From NCBI GenBank assembly GCA_951804985.1, contig OX638135.1, forward strand, positions 72,941,695 to 73,005,694: 64,000 bases of DNA, read 5' to 3'. Every line of letters starts with the position of its first letter. Position 1 is the first letter of the stretch. A program made the translations under genes and the position numbers. Positions 10,263 through 20,890 of this stretch are shown one piece after another. This DNA is from Dryomyza anilis (lineage: Eukaryota; Arthropoda; Insecta; Diptera; Dryomyzidae). Below the pieces are notes generated by a model. That model ran no database searches, was not told the origin of the DNA, and was given only the letters and a program-made list of their open reading frames with translations.

Positions 10263-11068
10263 GTAAATATTAAATATTTTTGTCAGAAGGCCCCCACCCG
10301 TATGAAAAAAAATGTGTAAAAACATGCATATATAAAATATGTGGACATATAAAATGCGCCAACAAACGGCATAATTTATTATATATTTTCCAAATTTATG
10401 TACAAGATTATATGTTTAAATACATGCAAAAAATATAAAAGTTGTATGTATGTTAAAATATATGTTATTATACACAAAATTCCATTAAAATTGGTCAATA
10501 GGACAATTATTGATTTAATATTTATAGTATACAAAAAATAAATCTTTGCATATAAACTCAATGGCAATGTCATGGTATTTTCTAGTATGTAATGGTATTT
10601 TCCGATTAAAATTATAATTTATCCTATTGACTTTTTTTTAATAGTAAAAAAACTATTATTTACATACTATTTTTTTTCTGGGTGTATGTTATTATATATG
10701 CTTTTATATGCTAAAATATATGTTATTAAATTTGTTGGTATATATGTAAAAATAAATCTGTATAATAACTTTTCTGGTGTTCAATAGCCTGTAGTAAAAT
10801 GTCCGGGAAATTATTTTTCTAAAGATATTAATCCTATAAATTCATATCTTTGGGTCTAATTGACCATTATTTGATTTTTTTTGTATATAAAAATGGTCCT
10901 CCTTTAACTACTATGAAGATGAACTATATCAGATCTAAAAATAAGATGAATTACTAAGTTTTACATATATCTAAATATACACTAAAATTCGATATTTTTG
11001 AAAATGATTAAAAACAACCATTGCCAAAAACTTTAAAAATCCGATACACATATGGGCATTTCTTGGGG
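10263..11068. other. AT-rich stretch, palindromic ATATG/CATAT motifs
   Basis: Low-complexity sequence with repeated ATATGTTATTATA and TACATGCA-type motifs. No coding frame, terminal repeat or TSD is visible. Confidence 0.45.
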
Positions 11069-11995
11069 TTCCGGGTGGGACATTCGTACGCTTAAAACTT
11101 TAATATCTCGATGGAAAATTAATGAATTTACTTGATTTTTTTTGGTGCATGTATTATTTAGATAGTACTAAACATCTGCAAAAAGTTAGAGAATTCTATG
11201 TGGTAGATGAAAAGATATAAATAAAATAGTGAGAGTTCCGGACGGGACAAAAACGGAAGTGCATGTCGAGGTTCATATGGAAATGTCAAAAAGTTAGAGA
11301 ATTTTGCGTAATAATGTTTTTTTTTTTAATATTTTAAAAAATATTTCAAATCATATGCTTTCATTTTATATTTACACTTTGTTCCTAAATATTATAGTTT
11401 TTTCAAAATAAATCACAGAATAATTCCGGACGGGACATATGGGAATTATCAGTACGATTTTTATTCTAAAAATACTGTTTTCGTATAATATATTTTTTTG
11501 AATTATCTCAGAACATAGATGAGGCAATTTACATTATTTTTGTATATGTACACTTTGTTCCTAAAGTTTACAATTATTTCGTAATAAATCGTAGAATAAT
11601 TCCGGACGTTCCGTATGGATATTTGCACTACGATTTTTTGCTAAAAATAATTATGTATATGACAAATTTAATAATCATTATTACGAAATGAAAAGTAATG
11701 TACTATCCAAATTTTTAGATGTTTTTTAAGATTTTTATTTATTTTTTTATTTTTTGAAAACATTTTTTTGTTTGATTTTTTTTTATACTGTAGTTCTACA
11801 TTTTTGGTACTCAAAGTTCCGGACGGTACAGATTTCAATTAGCTGTCAAAAATTTTATAGAATTACTAGGAAAATGATGTTTACATTTTTGGAAATGCCG
11901 AGGAAATTCTGCAACACAGTGGATTCAACTCTTTTAAATAAAAGTTCAGTTTAATATGGTAATAAATGTATCTTTTTGGATCCGGACGGGACATC
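11069..11995. repeat. Dispersed CCGGACGGGAC motif array
   Basis: TTCCGGACGGGAC or close variants occur at 11069 (TTCCGGGTGGGAC), 11236, 11424, 11600 (TTCCGGACGTTCC), 11817 (TTCCGGACGGTAC) and 11980 (ATCCGGACGGGAC). Spacing is 163-217 bp. The intervening DNA is AT-rich and partly similar between units (AATCACAGAATAA before 11424, AATCGTAGAATAA before 11600; ATATGGGAATTATC against GTATGGATATTTGC after them). This looks like an old tandem repeat of about 180 bp whose GC-rich core is best preserved. Confidence 0.65.
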
Positions 11996-12859
11996 GAAAA
12001 CCCCTATACAAAAATCAAAAATTTTCCGTTATTTTAATTTGGATCATTATTTTTAAGCTTTAGAAATATTTATTAATGTTACCTGAAAAAACAGAAAATA
12101 ATATTTTGTATCGTATGTCTTTAAAGTTAATTAATTTAGTTACTCAAAATACATGAAAAATGCGTATATTTACAAATCGCATAGTAACGTAACTTTATGA
12201 ATATTTTTATACGTTACCGTTAACGGAATAGAAATTTCTATTCAGAGATTTAGATTCGAATATTTAAGAATCCAAATCCATCTTTATTTCAAAGATTTGA
12301 GCATTTTGAATTTTTCGGTCGTGGTTGACGTTTTTCTGGGAATGCCCATATGTATATTTTAATATAATGGAATCCGTTGACATAGTTATGGTACTTTGGT
12401 AAGAGAAGGTTGGTTTTTGAGAAACTGTGTAATTAGAAAATGCAAATTTACTAAATTACAATTTTTATTTTACTATAGAATACAACCATTATAATTTGAA
12501 TTTATAAAATTGAGTAATACATAACGCAAACAAATAATTACATTTAAAATATTTACAAAACGATAATACAGAGTATTAAATTTAAGATAAAAACTCCTTT
12601 AGACATAGATTCTGGTGTTATTTTTAAAGCATTTATTTCTAAAATTACAAATTTACTTTCAATTTCGTGTATGGAAACAGATAATTTTTTCCATTTATTT
12701 GTTTATTTAGAATAATTAAATGTTTTAATTTCAGAGAATTTATTAACGGCTTACGTATAATTTCCAAATAGTTTCTTAATATACATGTTTGCTATTTGAA
12801 AAATGATAATTTGAAGATATTACCATTTTTAAGGATTACATTATAATTAATACGTCTTA
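11996..12859. other. AT-rich DNA without recognisable feature
   Basis: No gene or clear repeat ends. A small inverted pair AGTAACGTAA / TACGTTACCGTTAACG is near 12183-12228. Confidence 0.45.
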
Positions 12860-13094
12860 GGGCCGTTTTCACAATGTTCGGTTACGTTAAAATGCAGCAT
12901 AACTTTTTCAATGGATTGTCAAAATCTGTCGGTTATAAATATAACGGAAACATGTTCTATCGGTTAAAATATCTGCAGGTTAAAGAAAATTTAAATGACA
13001 AACAGATATAACAAATGATTGTGAAAACGAATTTTGCGCAAACAGTCGGTTTAAGTGGAAGTTAATATTTAACTAGATATTGTGAACACGGCTC
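12860..13094. mobile_element. PIF/Harbinger-like MITE, 235 bp
   Basis: Termini GGGCCGTTTTCACAAT and (reversed) GAGCCGTGTTCACAAT. TTA flanks both ends (12857-12859 and 13095-13097), the 3-bp TSD typical of PIF/Harbinger. The length and absence of coding sequence make it a MITE. Confidence 0.78.
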
Positions 13095-13129
13095 TTAGTT
13101 TCGAATTAGAATAATTTTTATTATTTTAC

Positions 13130-13300
13130 ATGTTGCTGTAAATAATTTCGTGAATTACAATACAACCATGAAATTCCCAATAGATTATTTCGCTATCAAT
13201 TTTAATATTTAATTGTCTAAATGATAAATATTGGGAAATAGATATTTTACTCAATTTCAATACTTTTCCTAAGACATCACACCTCCAATATTCAAGTGAG
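13130..13300 (-). pseudogene. Downstream part of split transposase remnant
   Basis: Continuation of the minus-strand frame at 16264-16615 across the inserted SINE and MULE. Directly after the TSD the codons read SHLNIGG; then, in a shifted frame, VLGKVLKLSKISISQYLSF and EIIYWEFHGCIVIHEIIY to a stop near 13131. The open stretch of about 50 codons in this AT-rich DNA and the GKxLKLS-type sequence support a real C-terminal continuation. Family assignment as for 16264-16615. Confidence 0.5.
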
Positions 13301-13927
13301 AGATTGGTTTAACCGCGTTAGCTCAGTGGTTAGTGCGTTGGACTGCGAGCCGAAAGGTCCCCGGTTCAAGCCTGGACTGGGGCTAACAACATCTTTTCAT
13401 AGAAACATTTTTTATACCGGCAGTAAATGGCAAACCAACGAGAGTAAAACACTGCCTATGAAAAGCTCTCACGGGTTGGTAACGAAATCCCGACGCGCAA
13501 AATCCAGAAACCAAAATCCCGAATTCAAAATCCCGCCGCGACAAAATCCCGAATTCAAAATCCCGAAAAATAAAATGCCGAAAACCAAAATCCCGCCGCG
13601 ACAAAATCCCGAATTAAAAATTCCGCCTCGACAAAATCCCGAATTCAAAATCCCGCAGCGACAAAATCCCGAAATACTTGTATTGCGATGTGAAGTAATA
13701 CATGAATGTATGAAATCTTGCGATTTTTAGTCTAATTTATTGTTTTTTTCTGATACATAAATGTTGACTTAATGGCGCATTAAGTGTGCGAAGTGTTTTA
13801 AGTTTTGAATGAGTGATTTGCTTAAGTAAATCAAAGTGTTTTATGTTTTATTGAGATATTTGGTTCGCGTTCGCGGATTCTAAACTGTTACTTCCCATTG
13901 CAATACAATTTTGCAGAATGTACATTA

Positions 13928-14167
13928 TAATAATAGCTTGGCACTACAGCTCTATAAGAACTTAGGCCGAGCTCTCTCACCATTTTGAGCTGTGCGTGTT
14001 ATATTTGTACTCAAAGTGGTGGGACCTACAGTTTATTGCCGAATCCGAACGGCGGGTGAAAGCTTTTCATAGGCAATGTTTTACTCTCGTAGGTTTGCCA
14101 TTTACTGCCGAGAGGTAGCGCGGTATAGAAAAATGTTTCTATGAAAAGATGTTGTTAGCCCCAGTCC
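13928..14167 (-). mobile_element. tRNA-derived SINE, 5' truncated, inside the MULE
   Basis: Minus-oriented copy of the same SINE body, missing most of the tRNA head (only the last bases after the B box remain). Flanked by TGTACATTA (13919-13927 and 14168-14176), a perfect 9-bp TSD; the (ATT)n tail faces left. It is younger than the MULE that contains it. Confidence 0.9.
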
Positions 14168-14364
14168 TGTACATTAGTCAGTTTTAATTGAATATTTACA
14201 TTTTGTAACGAGTCGTTTATTTTAATTATTAACTGTACTTACTTGTTTTAAAATAACTGTATGTTAATGCGTAAATTTAGATTATGTTAGCCTCTTATAA
14301 ATTGTTTCAATCAAAAATATTTTGATAGAAACAATACTTTCCATTTTAATTGTTTGAAAACTTC

Positions 14365-14420
14365 GTAAGTAATACATTTTATTGTTCTGTAAAATATATA
14401 TTAATTGGTATTATTTACAG
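14365..14420 (+). other. Possible 56-bp intron before transposase start
   Basis: GTAAGT at 14365-14370 and TTATTTACAG ending at 14420 match fly donor and acceptor consensus at a common fly intron length. The transposase ATG follows 10 bp downstream. Prediction only. Confidence 0.35.
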
Positions 14421-14429
14421 AATACGCTC

Positions 14430-15642
14430 ATGATGTCAACAGTTTCAATATTAAAATCAAATAAAGGACGCGTAAAGATATCTATAGATGGATTTTGCTA
14501 TGTACTGAACAAGAAAATCGATAAACGTCATCATTGGGAGTGTGAACCCCGAAAAAAATTATTATGCAAAGGCCGAGTGACGACAGACGAGGTTGTGGAA
14601 AATGAGAATACTACACATGCTATAAAAAATCAACCAACTATTCATAGCCACGAACCTGTAAGCTCAAAAAAAGATGTCTGCAAATATAACGAAACAATTA
14701 AGGATATGGCAAATAAAAGCTATCATCTAAAAACGTCCCAAATTATCCGTGAAGCTACAATTTTGACTCCGGAAAAAACCAGAGTTTACTTGTCAACTAA
14801 AATGGCACACAACCGCAAAATACAACGATTTCGAAGAAATACTTATACTGAACCAAAAAGTCTTGAGGATATAAACATTCCTCAAGCTGTTAAATATGTA
14901 GAGACCCAGTCATTCATTTTATCAGAAAAAACTATTAATGAAGAAAAAATTATAATAATGGGTACAAAGAATACCTTATCCACACTAGGAAAAAGCAAGT
15001 GCTGGCTTATGGATGGGACTTTCTATGTTGTACCCATTCAAATGAGGCAACTATTTTCCATCCATGGCGTCGTAGGACATCAAGTTATTCCACTTATATT
15101 CATATTAATGAGTTCAAAAACATCTGAATTATATTCAGAAATTTTCTATGAAATATGCCGAGTGGCATGTGATTGGAAGATAAATTTGGATCCAAAAATT
15201 ATTATTGTTGATTTTGAAAAGGCGAGTGTGCGAGCGGCAAAACATTTTTTTCCAGATGTTGAGCTTCGAGGATGTCTGTTCCACTTAAGCCAAATAATTT
15301 GGCGACAAGTGCAAAAGGAAGGATTGACACGGAAGTATGGAACTAATGAAAATTTTAATTTAAGCATAAGAATGCTAAAAGCTCTTTGCTTCGTTCCACC
15401 GGAATTAGTCGGTGATTATTTTAAAGAACTAAAATCAAATTTAGACGCAGACGGAAAAAAATGTGTCGCTGGTTTGAAAAAAACTACGTTGGAAAAAAAA
15501 TAGACCACAATATGAACATTCTTTCTGGTGCATAACCAATTATTTTCCTGAACACTTTCCAAAAACCCAAAATAGCGTTGAGGCCTGGCATCGTCGCCTT
15601 AAATCAATCGTCGGGAAAAAAATGATGGAATATAAGAAATAA
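14430..15642 (+). pseudogene. FLYWCH zinc finger / MULE transposase
   Basis: Transposase of the enclosing MULE. The likely start is the ATG at 14430, because the FLYWCH homology begins directly after it; an upstream in-frame ATG (14382) lies in a probable intron. Numbering from 14382: residues about 25-92 form a FLYWCH zinc finger (GFCYVLNKK, C in HWECE, C in LLCKG, HSHEP). The catalytic core has Asp211 in MDGTFYVVP, Asp277 in IIIVDFEKAS and the Cys-x2-His of GCLFH (about 298-301). The frame stops at 15503 after an A run (15492-15499). In another frame coding continues with EHSFWCITNYFPEHFP and SVEAWHRRLKSIVG, the latter holding the expected third acidic residue, to a stop at 15642. One frameshift therefore disables an otherwise legible enzyme. 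Confidence 0.82.
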
Positions 15643-16263
15643 TTGATCATCTCGGAAAAGAAACCGTTTTAGTTCATACCATCTTAGACAAGATAAATTC
15701 TGGTGAGGAGCTTCCAGAAAATAAAGCAAAAAAAAAACAAACATATTAGACTAAAAAATGTAATTCAAAATTTTCCAAATACTGAAAAGCTACAATATTT
15801 AAAAAATATTGCAATTAATTTATCTCTATATTAATAAAAATTTTCATTCTTTAAAAATTGTTCACATACTGAAAATATTTAAAAAATATTTTATATTATA
15901 AATATTAAAATATAAATATAAAATTTTTCGGGATTTACCAATCGGCATTATTTTTTATTCGGTATTTTGGTTTTCGGGATTTTATTTTTCGGGATTTTGA
16001 GGATTTTGTCGCGGCGGGATTTTTTCAAAATTAAAATTTTAATTCGGTATTGTGTCATTCGGGATTAAAAAAAAAATCGGGATTATGTCGCGTCGGGATT
16101 GTGAAATTCGGGATTTAGTCATTATCCCGCTCTCACCCGCCAATCGGATTCGGCAATAAACTGTAGGTCCCACCACTTTGAGTACAAATATAACACGCAC
16201 AGCTCAAATGTTGAGAGAGCTCGGCCAAAGTCCTATACAGGACTGTAGCGCCAAACTATTATT

Positions 16264-16615
16264 AGATTGGTTTACCTTCTCCGCCCAATAATTTATCAAT
16301 GTAAGATTTTTGCTGTTCGTTTAAATATTTTTCACTCGCTCTAAATACTCTCTCTATCGTAAATTGTAAACAAAATGAATCACATATTTGCATTGCAACT
16401 CCTGTTGGGATTTTCACATATTTCTTAAGCGTTTCGTTAAAATCTTCATAAATAAATGCACTATATGCCCATAGCGGTCCCCAATTTAGAACACTATTTG
16501 GTAGATGAGTTAATAGATGAATATTAAAGCTGACGTGATCGATTCCATACAAGTGCGCAACACCACCTATAAACTCATTTAAACAGTTTTGTGCATATAC
16601 AATTTCCGACCGCAT
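16264..16615 (-). pseudogene. Transposase remnant, CACTA/DUF4218-like
   Basis: A 117-codon minus-strand frame. Residues about 28-66 read SFNIHLLTHLPNSVLNWGPL then WAYSAFIYEDFNETLKKYV. This resembles the block (HxLxHL...S..WGPLW..S.F..E..N) I associate with DUF4218 regions following Transposase_21 in CACTA/EnSpm-type transposons. The frame is cut by the SINE TSD (16264-16274) and continues at 13300 on the other side of the insertion. No upstream catalytic domain is seen; beyond 16615 the sequence is decayed. The family name is from memory and should be treated as provisional. Confidence 0.52.
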
Positions 16616-16837
16616 TATAGATTGTTTTTTAATATTGATATTCCTTCTACTAATAAAGATCAGTGGAAAACATATTTTTTGGGAAATAATATTTTAAGTA
16701 TCGGAATGCACATATGAACCACATTACCCATTCATGAGCTTTCCATGGGACTCTATCTGACATAGCGAAGTTCTGGACATAGTTCTGGACGTAGTTCTGG
16801 GAATAGAAAAGTACTATTTTTCGTATTTTTGTATCAA

Positions 16838-17566
16838 CACAGAAAAAAAAATGTACATCATATTGATGAATTCCGTTCTTCAAACCATGATTCATTGTAT
16901 TGAAGAACCATTCATAATATTAATGACTAACGCCATAAATGTTATGAATGCTATCATAAATATGAAGAACGCTTGGTAACTGTCGAAAAAGTGTTCTTCA
17001 ATATGATGACTGTATGTGAAGAATACGTTTCATCATATTAATGAACCAAAACATAAAATACAACATATATGTTCATCATATTGAAGAACGCTGTTCATTA
17101 AACCAAATTTCTACCAAAATATTTTTTTTTCGTTCATTTTTTGCCGTACTTCTTAGTTCTCACGTAGTTCTTGTATGTTATTTCTTATATAATGCTTGCT
17201 CGACATGCATAAATTAGTAAAATGTTTTATAATATATTTATTATAATTACTACTTTTTATTAATAAAAAGTTATATTTATAAAAAATATATTTTTGAAAA
17301 AAATATTTTTTTCGAAAATTTTTTTTTTCGAACCATTTTTTTTTTCCAACAATTTTTCTTCGAAAAAAAATATTATGAACAAATTCATCAATATGACAAT
17401 TCAAATTCTTGTATTGAATATTTTGTTCATATATATAATGAATGCATTCATTAATATATCATTTAATGAACGGTGGTATCAATATGATGAAACTGGTAGT
17501 TGGTGAAAAAATTCATAATATTTATGAATAAATTCATCATATTGAAGAATTTTTTTTTCTGTGAAA
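16838..17566. repeat. Inverted-repeat element with CACAGAAAAAAAAA ends
   Basis: The left end CACAGAAAAAAAAATG and right end (reversed) CACAGAAAAAAAAATTC are inverted. Next to them, TCATATTGATGAA / TTCATCATATTGAAGAA motifs recur inside in both orientations (GTTCTTCAATATGATGA, ATTCATAATATTTATG). No TSD is evident. The related fragment at 21180-21230 (ACACAGAAGAAAAGTTCAT) suggests a dispersed family. Confidence 0.6.
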
Positions 17567-18281
17567 ATAAAATAATTCATTGTGATTTTTTGCCGTACTT
17601 CTTAGTTCTCACGTAGTTCTTGTATGTTATTTCTTATATAATGCTTGCTCGACATGCATAAATTAGTAAAATGTTTTATAATATATTTATTATAATTACT
17701 ACTTTTTATTAATAAAAAGTTATATTTATAAAAAATATATTTTTGAAAAAATTTTTTTTTTTCGAACAATTTTTTTTTTCGAAAATTTTTTTTTTCGAAC
17801 CATTTTTTTTTGGAACAAAATTTTTTTTTTCGAACATTTTTTTTCCAACAATTTTTTTTCAAAAAAAAAAATTTTTCGAAAACAAACAATTTCGAACAAA
17901 AATTTTTTTTTTGGAAAAATATTTTTTCGGAACTATTTTTCTTCCCTAAAATTTTTTTTTCTGATAATTTTTATAATTTTTTTTTTCTGTTATTTTTTAA
18001 ATAAAATTTTTACAACACTTTTTTTTTGATTTATTTTATAAAAAAAAAAAAAATTTTTTTGAAAAAATATTATGAACAAATTCATCAATATGACATTTCA
18101 AATTCTTGTATTGAATATTTTGTTCATATATATAATGAATGCATTCATTAATATATCATTTAATGAACGGTGGTATCAATATGATGAAACTGGTAGTTGG
18201 TGAAAAAATTCATAATATTTATGAATAAATTCATCATATTGAAGAATTTTTTTTTTCTGTGAAAATAAAATAATTAATTGT
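17137..18281. repeat. Tandem duplication with expanded poly-T/TTCGAA tract
   Basis: TTGCCGTACTTCTTAGTTCT starts at 17141 and again at 17590. Unit 1 is about 447 bp and unit 2 about 700 bp. Both breakpoints and the far end lie at ATTTTTTG, a microhomology. Unit 2 is longer because the T-run/TTCGAA tract, about 90 bp in unit 1 (17283-17372), has grown to about 320 bp (17740-18060). Long chance frames rich in Phe and Lys arise here and are not genes. Confidence 0.82.
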
Positions 18282-18289
18282 GATTTTTT

Positions 18290-19850
18290 GAATCAAACCA
18301 CTAATTTGCAAACTGGCGACATACCCCATGTGCATCCAATCAACATCTAAGTAATTTATTTTATTATATTTTGGTATGTTGCAAAGAATTGAGCGTAGTA
18401 TAATTCCACTTGATTTATTTATAGCAGCGAAGGGCATTTGCACGCACGCGTGCATTTGAGCTTTTTTTTTATATACGTACATATAGACCTTTCCCAACGA
18501 AAGTACGTCAGTCTTTGTTTAGCTGTCATGCGAGCAATCGCATCGCGCATCGCTGTTATATTTTTTTGACACTAAAAAATATTAATTTTAATATTGACTA
18601 AATTTTTTTTCTATAAAACCTTTATTTGTCTATATTTTACGATTCATTTAAATAAAATATTTTTAATTGAGTGGGAATACAAATATTTATTTACTAAGAT
18701 TTATTTAAAGCAGAATGCATAATTTGTGGGCGGACGGAAGATATTTGTACAACATTTTATGTTGAAAGGCATTATATAAAATGCACTTCATTCACATTCA
18801 AAATTCATTCACATTCACAACAAAAAGAACCGAAATAAATTGCAACATAAACAATAAACGAAAAACTTTTGCATGAGCTTTCAATCAAAATTATGTTTAG
18901 TGTAGGGCTATCTAAAAGCACAAACACTCTGGCATTTTGTGATACTGTGCATTTTACCGTCGCTGATTTATATAAATTCAAAAAAAAACATTCGTATTTC
19001 GAAAAAAAAAAATAGTAAAACGCAATGGTCAAAATCACAATTTTGAAAACAAAAATATTCGAAAAAAAATTGTTAAACAAAATTTTGGACGACAAAAACA
19101 ACGACATAGTCGAAATCTTCATTTTCCAAAAAAAAAAGATAAAAGTATAAAATTTAAAATGTGATTCACCTGATAAATTAAAAGATGATTCACCCAAAAA
19201 AAGTTCCACTGACGCACCTGAGTGGTTCTGTAATCCCACTTGAAATATATTTAATTCTGCCCATATCTGCTATATATGTCCAATAATCTCGCCTGGTTGC
19301 TAAAAATCCATATTTTTCTGTTATCTTATCATTTTATATGAGTTCCCCATAAATGAGACCAATTGAATTTTCGGTCTACTAACAACCATTAACCAAAGAC
19401 CTTTAAAATAAAGGTTTTCACATAATTCTCAAAAAGTAATCTCTCAACCAAACCCTTTGTTATTTGCAATAATAAAATACCTCTCAACCAAAGACCATTA
19501 TATTTTTTGAAAAATAATATCTCTCAGTGAAAACCAAATGTAAAGGTTAATAGTTATTTCTGGTCTCTAGGATTAATTGATCCGGACCATTATCTATTTA
19601 GATAATGTAATGTTATGATAAGGTAAATTTACAATTATTAGTTTCTGATAATGACCCTAATACAAAATCTCCTTTTTTCCGAAAAAGAATGATTAGACCC
19701 AATCATGGGTCTAAACATTCAATTTATATACCATATACTGAAATAGAGTATAATTCTAATCTCTAATCTTCTAATCATTTCTCGATGACGTATCAGGAAA
19801 ATTTCTACGAGGGATATACTTATTTATTTTATAGATAAAATCTTTGCGTT
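18290..19850. other. Unassigned AT-rich DNA
   Basis: No credible gene. A minus-strand 144-codon frame (18805-19239) has no recognisable domain and a composition expected from AT-rich DNA. CATTCACATTCA repeats lie near 18790-18820. Variants of CTCTCAACCAAAGACC occur at about 19390, 19442, 19482 and 19521, possibly a decayed ~40-50 bp tandem repeat. Confidence 0.4.
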
Positions 19851-19930
19851 ATTAACATATACACTGCGCACATGATACATTCGTAGATATTAATTAGTTT
19901 TAATTCGTTTCAATTCGCACGTAATGTAAG

Positions 19931-20187
19931 TATAAATACTCCTTCCAAGCTTTTTTGGTCACATCATGAAGCAGCAAACACATTTAATTTGTTCAAACTT
20001 CCGATTGGCACGTGAGTAGCAAAAGCTACAACATTATACCTCCAGCATCTAAGATACAAGTAGATCCATTGAACACCACGTGCGAATTAGATTCCTGTAA
20101 AAACAACACAATGCAGCGTATCGCGATTCTGTGAGGGAAGTGAATGAATGAATGTACCAACGAACAAACGAATGAAACAAATAAAGG
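19931..20187 (+). promoter_or_regulatory. Possible TATA promoter and poly(A) signal pair
   Basis: TATAAATACTCC at about 19931 is followed some 45 bp later by an ATG (MKQQTHLICSNFRLARE, then stop). CACGTGAGT inside that short frame would be a fair splice donor. AATAAA lies at about 20181. TATA and AATAAA 250 bp apart also fit a solo LTR, but I find no clear TG...CA boundary or TSD. Alternatives are a host 5' exon or chance. Confidence 0.25.
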
Positions 20188-20219
20188 CAATTTATCCCAT
20201 TAGTAGAAGATTTGTAAAC

Positions 20220-20460
20220 ATTGATAGGATGGGGGAGGGCGTGGGAGCAGACAAGCGGTTGACGACAGCTGCTGTGTTGGCTGGTGTTGAAAATGGGTTG
20301 AAGAGATGGAAATAAAAGGGGCGCAGTTCCACCGGATTATCGTGCTCGTCTTCATTACAGGACATTTAAAATGTCATTCCTGGGCGTTATGAGCCAATTA
20401 CAAACAGACACAGCACCGCACACCACAAGTCCTATAACTGTGACCGTTAGCTTTTAATTA
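20220..20460 (+). other. GC-richer, non-repetitive-looking island
   Basis: Unlike its surroundings this stretch has balanced composition and no match to other parts of the window. TTCATTACAG at 20351-20360 resembles a 3' splice site. A 28-codon frame follows (20371-20457, MSFLGVMSQLQTDTAPHTTS and on to TAA). It could be single-copy host DNA such as a small exon or conserved non-coding element. No function can be given. Confidence 0.3.
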
Positions 20461-20744
20461 AGGCTTGACTCTGTTGACTATTGGCAACATCTACACATTG
20501 CGTATTTTAACAGCAAATAAATGATATTAATTTTAATGATGTCATAAAGCATCATTTTATAGACTGCCGTAGTGTCGTCTGTATGTTTGTCTTATATAAT
20601 TACAAGTAAAATTCGTGATTTTAGTCATGAAGAAATCATTGTGCGAGTCTTGTAATTTACATTATTATATATTAAATATATTTATTCATTTATTTTCGTA
20701 ACTGTACCACCTCCGACATCTGAGCATAATTGTGGAAAATAAAA

Positions 20745-20890
20745 TTTTTACATGAATGTTTCTGTGATCTGTGATATGACCACTTATTTTCAAATACCTC
20801 ATATAAAATTTACATCTACAGATCAATTTTACTGTATACGTGCTTAGGTAAACTTTTCTTTGGTCAAATATGTATTGATATAATGCTCAA
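20745..20890 (-). mobile_element. DINE-1/mini-me-like fragment
   Basis: About 145 bp of the body of the family at 9792-10262, reversed: GATATGACCACTTA, TCAAATACCTCATATAAAAT, ACGTGCTTAGGTAAACTTTT. Neither end is present. Confidence 0.7.

Larger units (their letters stand above)
13473..16128. mobile_element. MULE (MuDR/Phantom-like) DNA transposon, 2656 bp
   Basis: Lies between two copies of GCTCTCAC (13465-13472 and 16129-16136), an 8-bp TSD of the length usual for Mutator-like elements, inside a SINE whose uninterrupted copy is at 3279. Ends: GGGTTGGTAACGAAATCCCG on the left; reversed right end GGGATAATGACTAAATCCCG. Both subterminal regions are arrays of AAAATCCCG-type motifs in opposite orientation (about 13487-13672 and 15925-16120), interleaved with GCCGCGACAAAATCCCGAAT-like units. 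These are probably transposase binding sites (inference). Inside are a FLYWCH/MULE transposase (14430-15642, frameshifted) and a later SINE (13928-14167). Confidence 0.88.
13312..16263 (+). mobile_element. tRNA-derived SINE split by a MULE
   Basis: The first half (13312-13472) has A box TAGCTCAGTGGTTAG (13319-13333) and B box GGTTCAAGCC (13363-13372). The second half (16129-16263) resumes at exactly the next SINE position. The SINE is flanked by the 11-bp direct repeat AGATTGGTTTA (13301-13311 and 16264-16274), a perfect TSD. It shares the body and ATT tail of the copy at 3279-3587. It was inserted into a transposase remnant (13130-13300 / 16264-16615) and was later itself hit by the MULE. 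Confidence 0.9.

Noticed and set aside
13319..13380. tRNA gene
   Set aside because: Same SINE head; bounded by an 11-bp TSD together with the SINE body.
13296..13730. 144-codon ORF with repeated NPEFKIPPRQ-type peptides
   Set aside because: It is the SINE read into the AAATCCCG array of the MULE end; the peptide repeat only mirrors the DNA array.
17602..18004. Lys/Phe-rich ORFs on both strands
   Set aside because: Products of the T-run/TTCGAA expansion.
18805..19239. 144-codon minus-strand ORF with hydrophobic stretches
   Set aside because: Hydrophobic Phe/Ile/Leu content follows from AT richness; no start context, domain or neighbour supports it.
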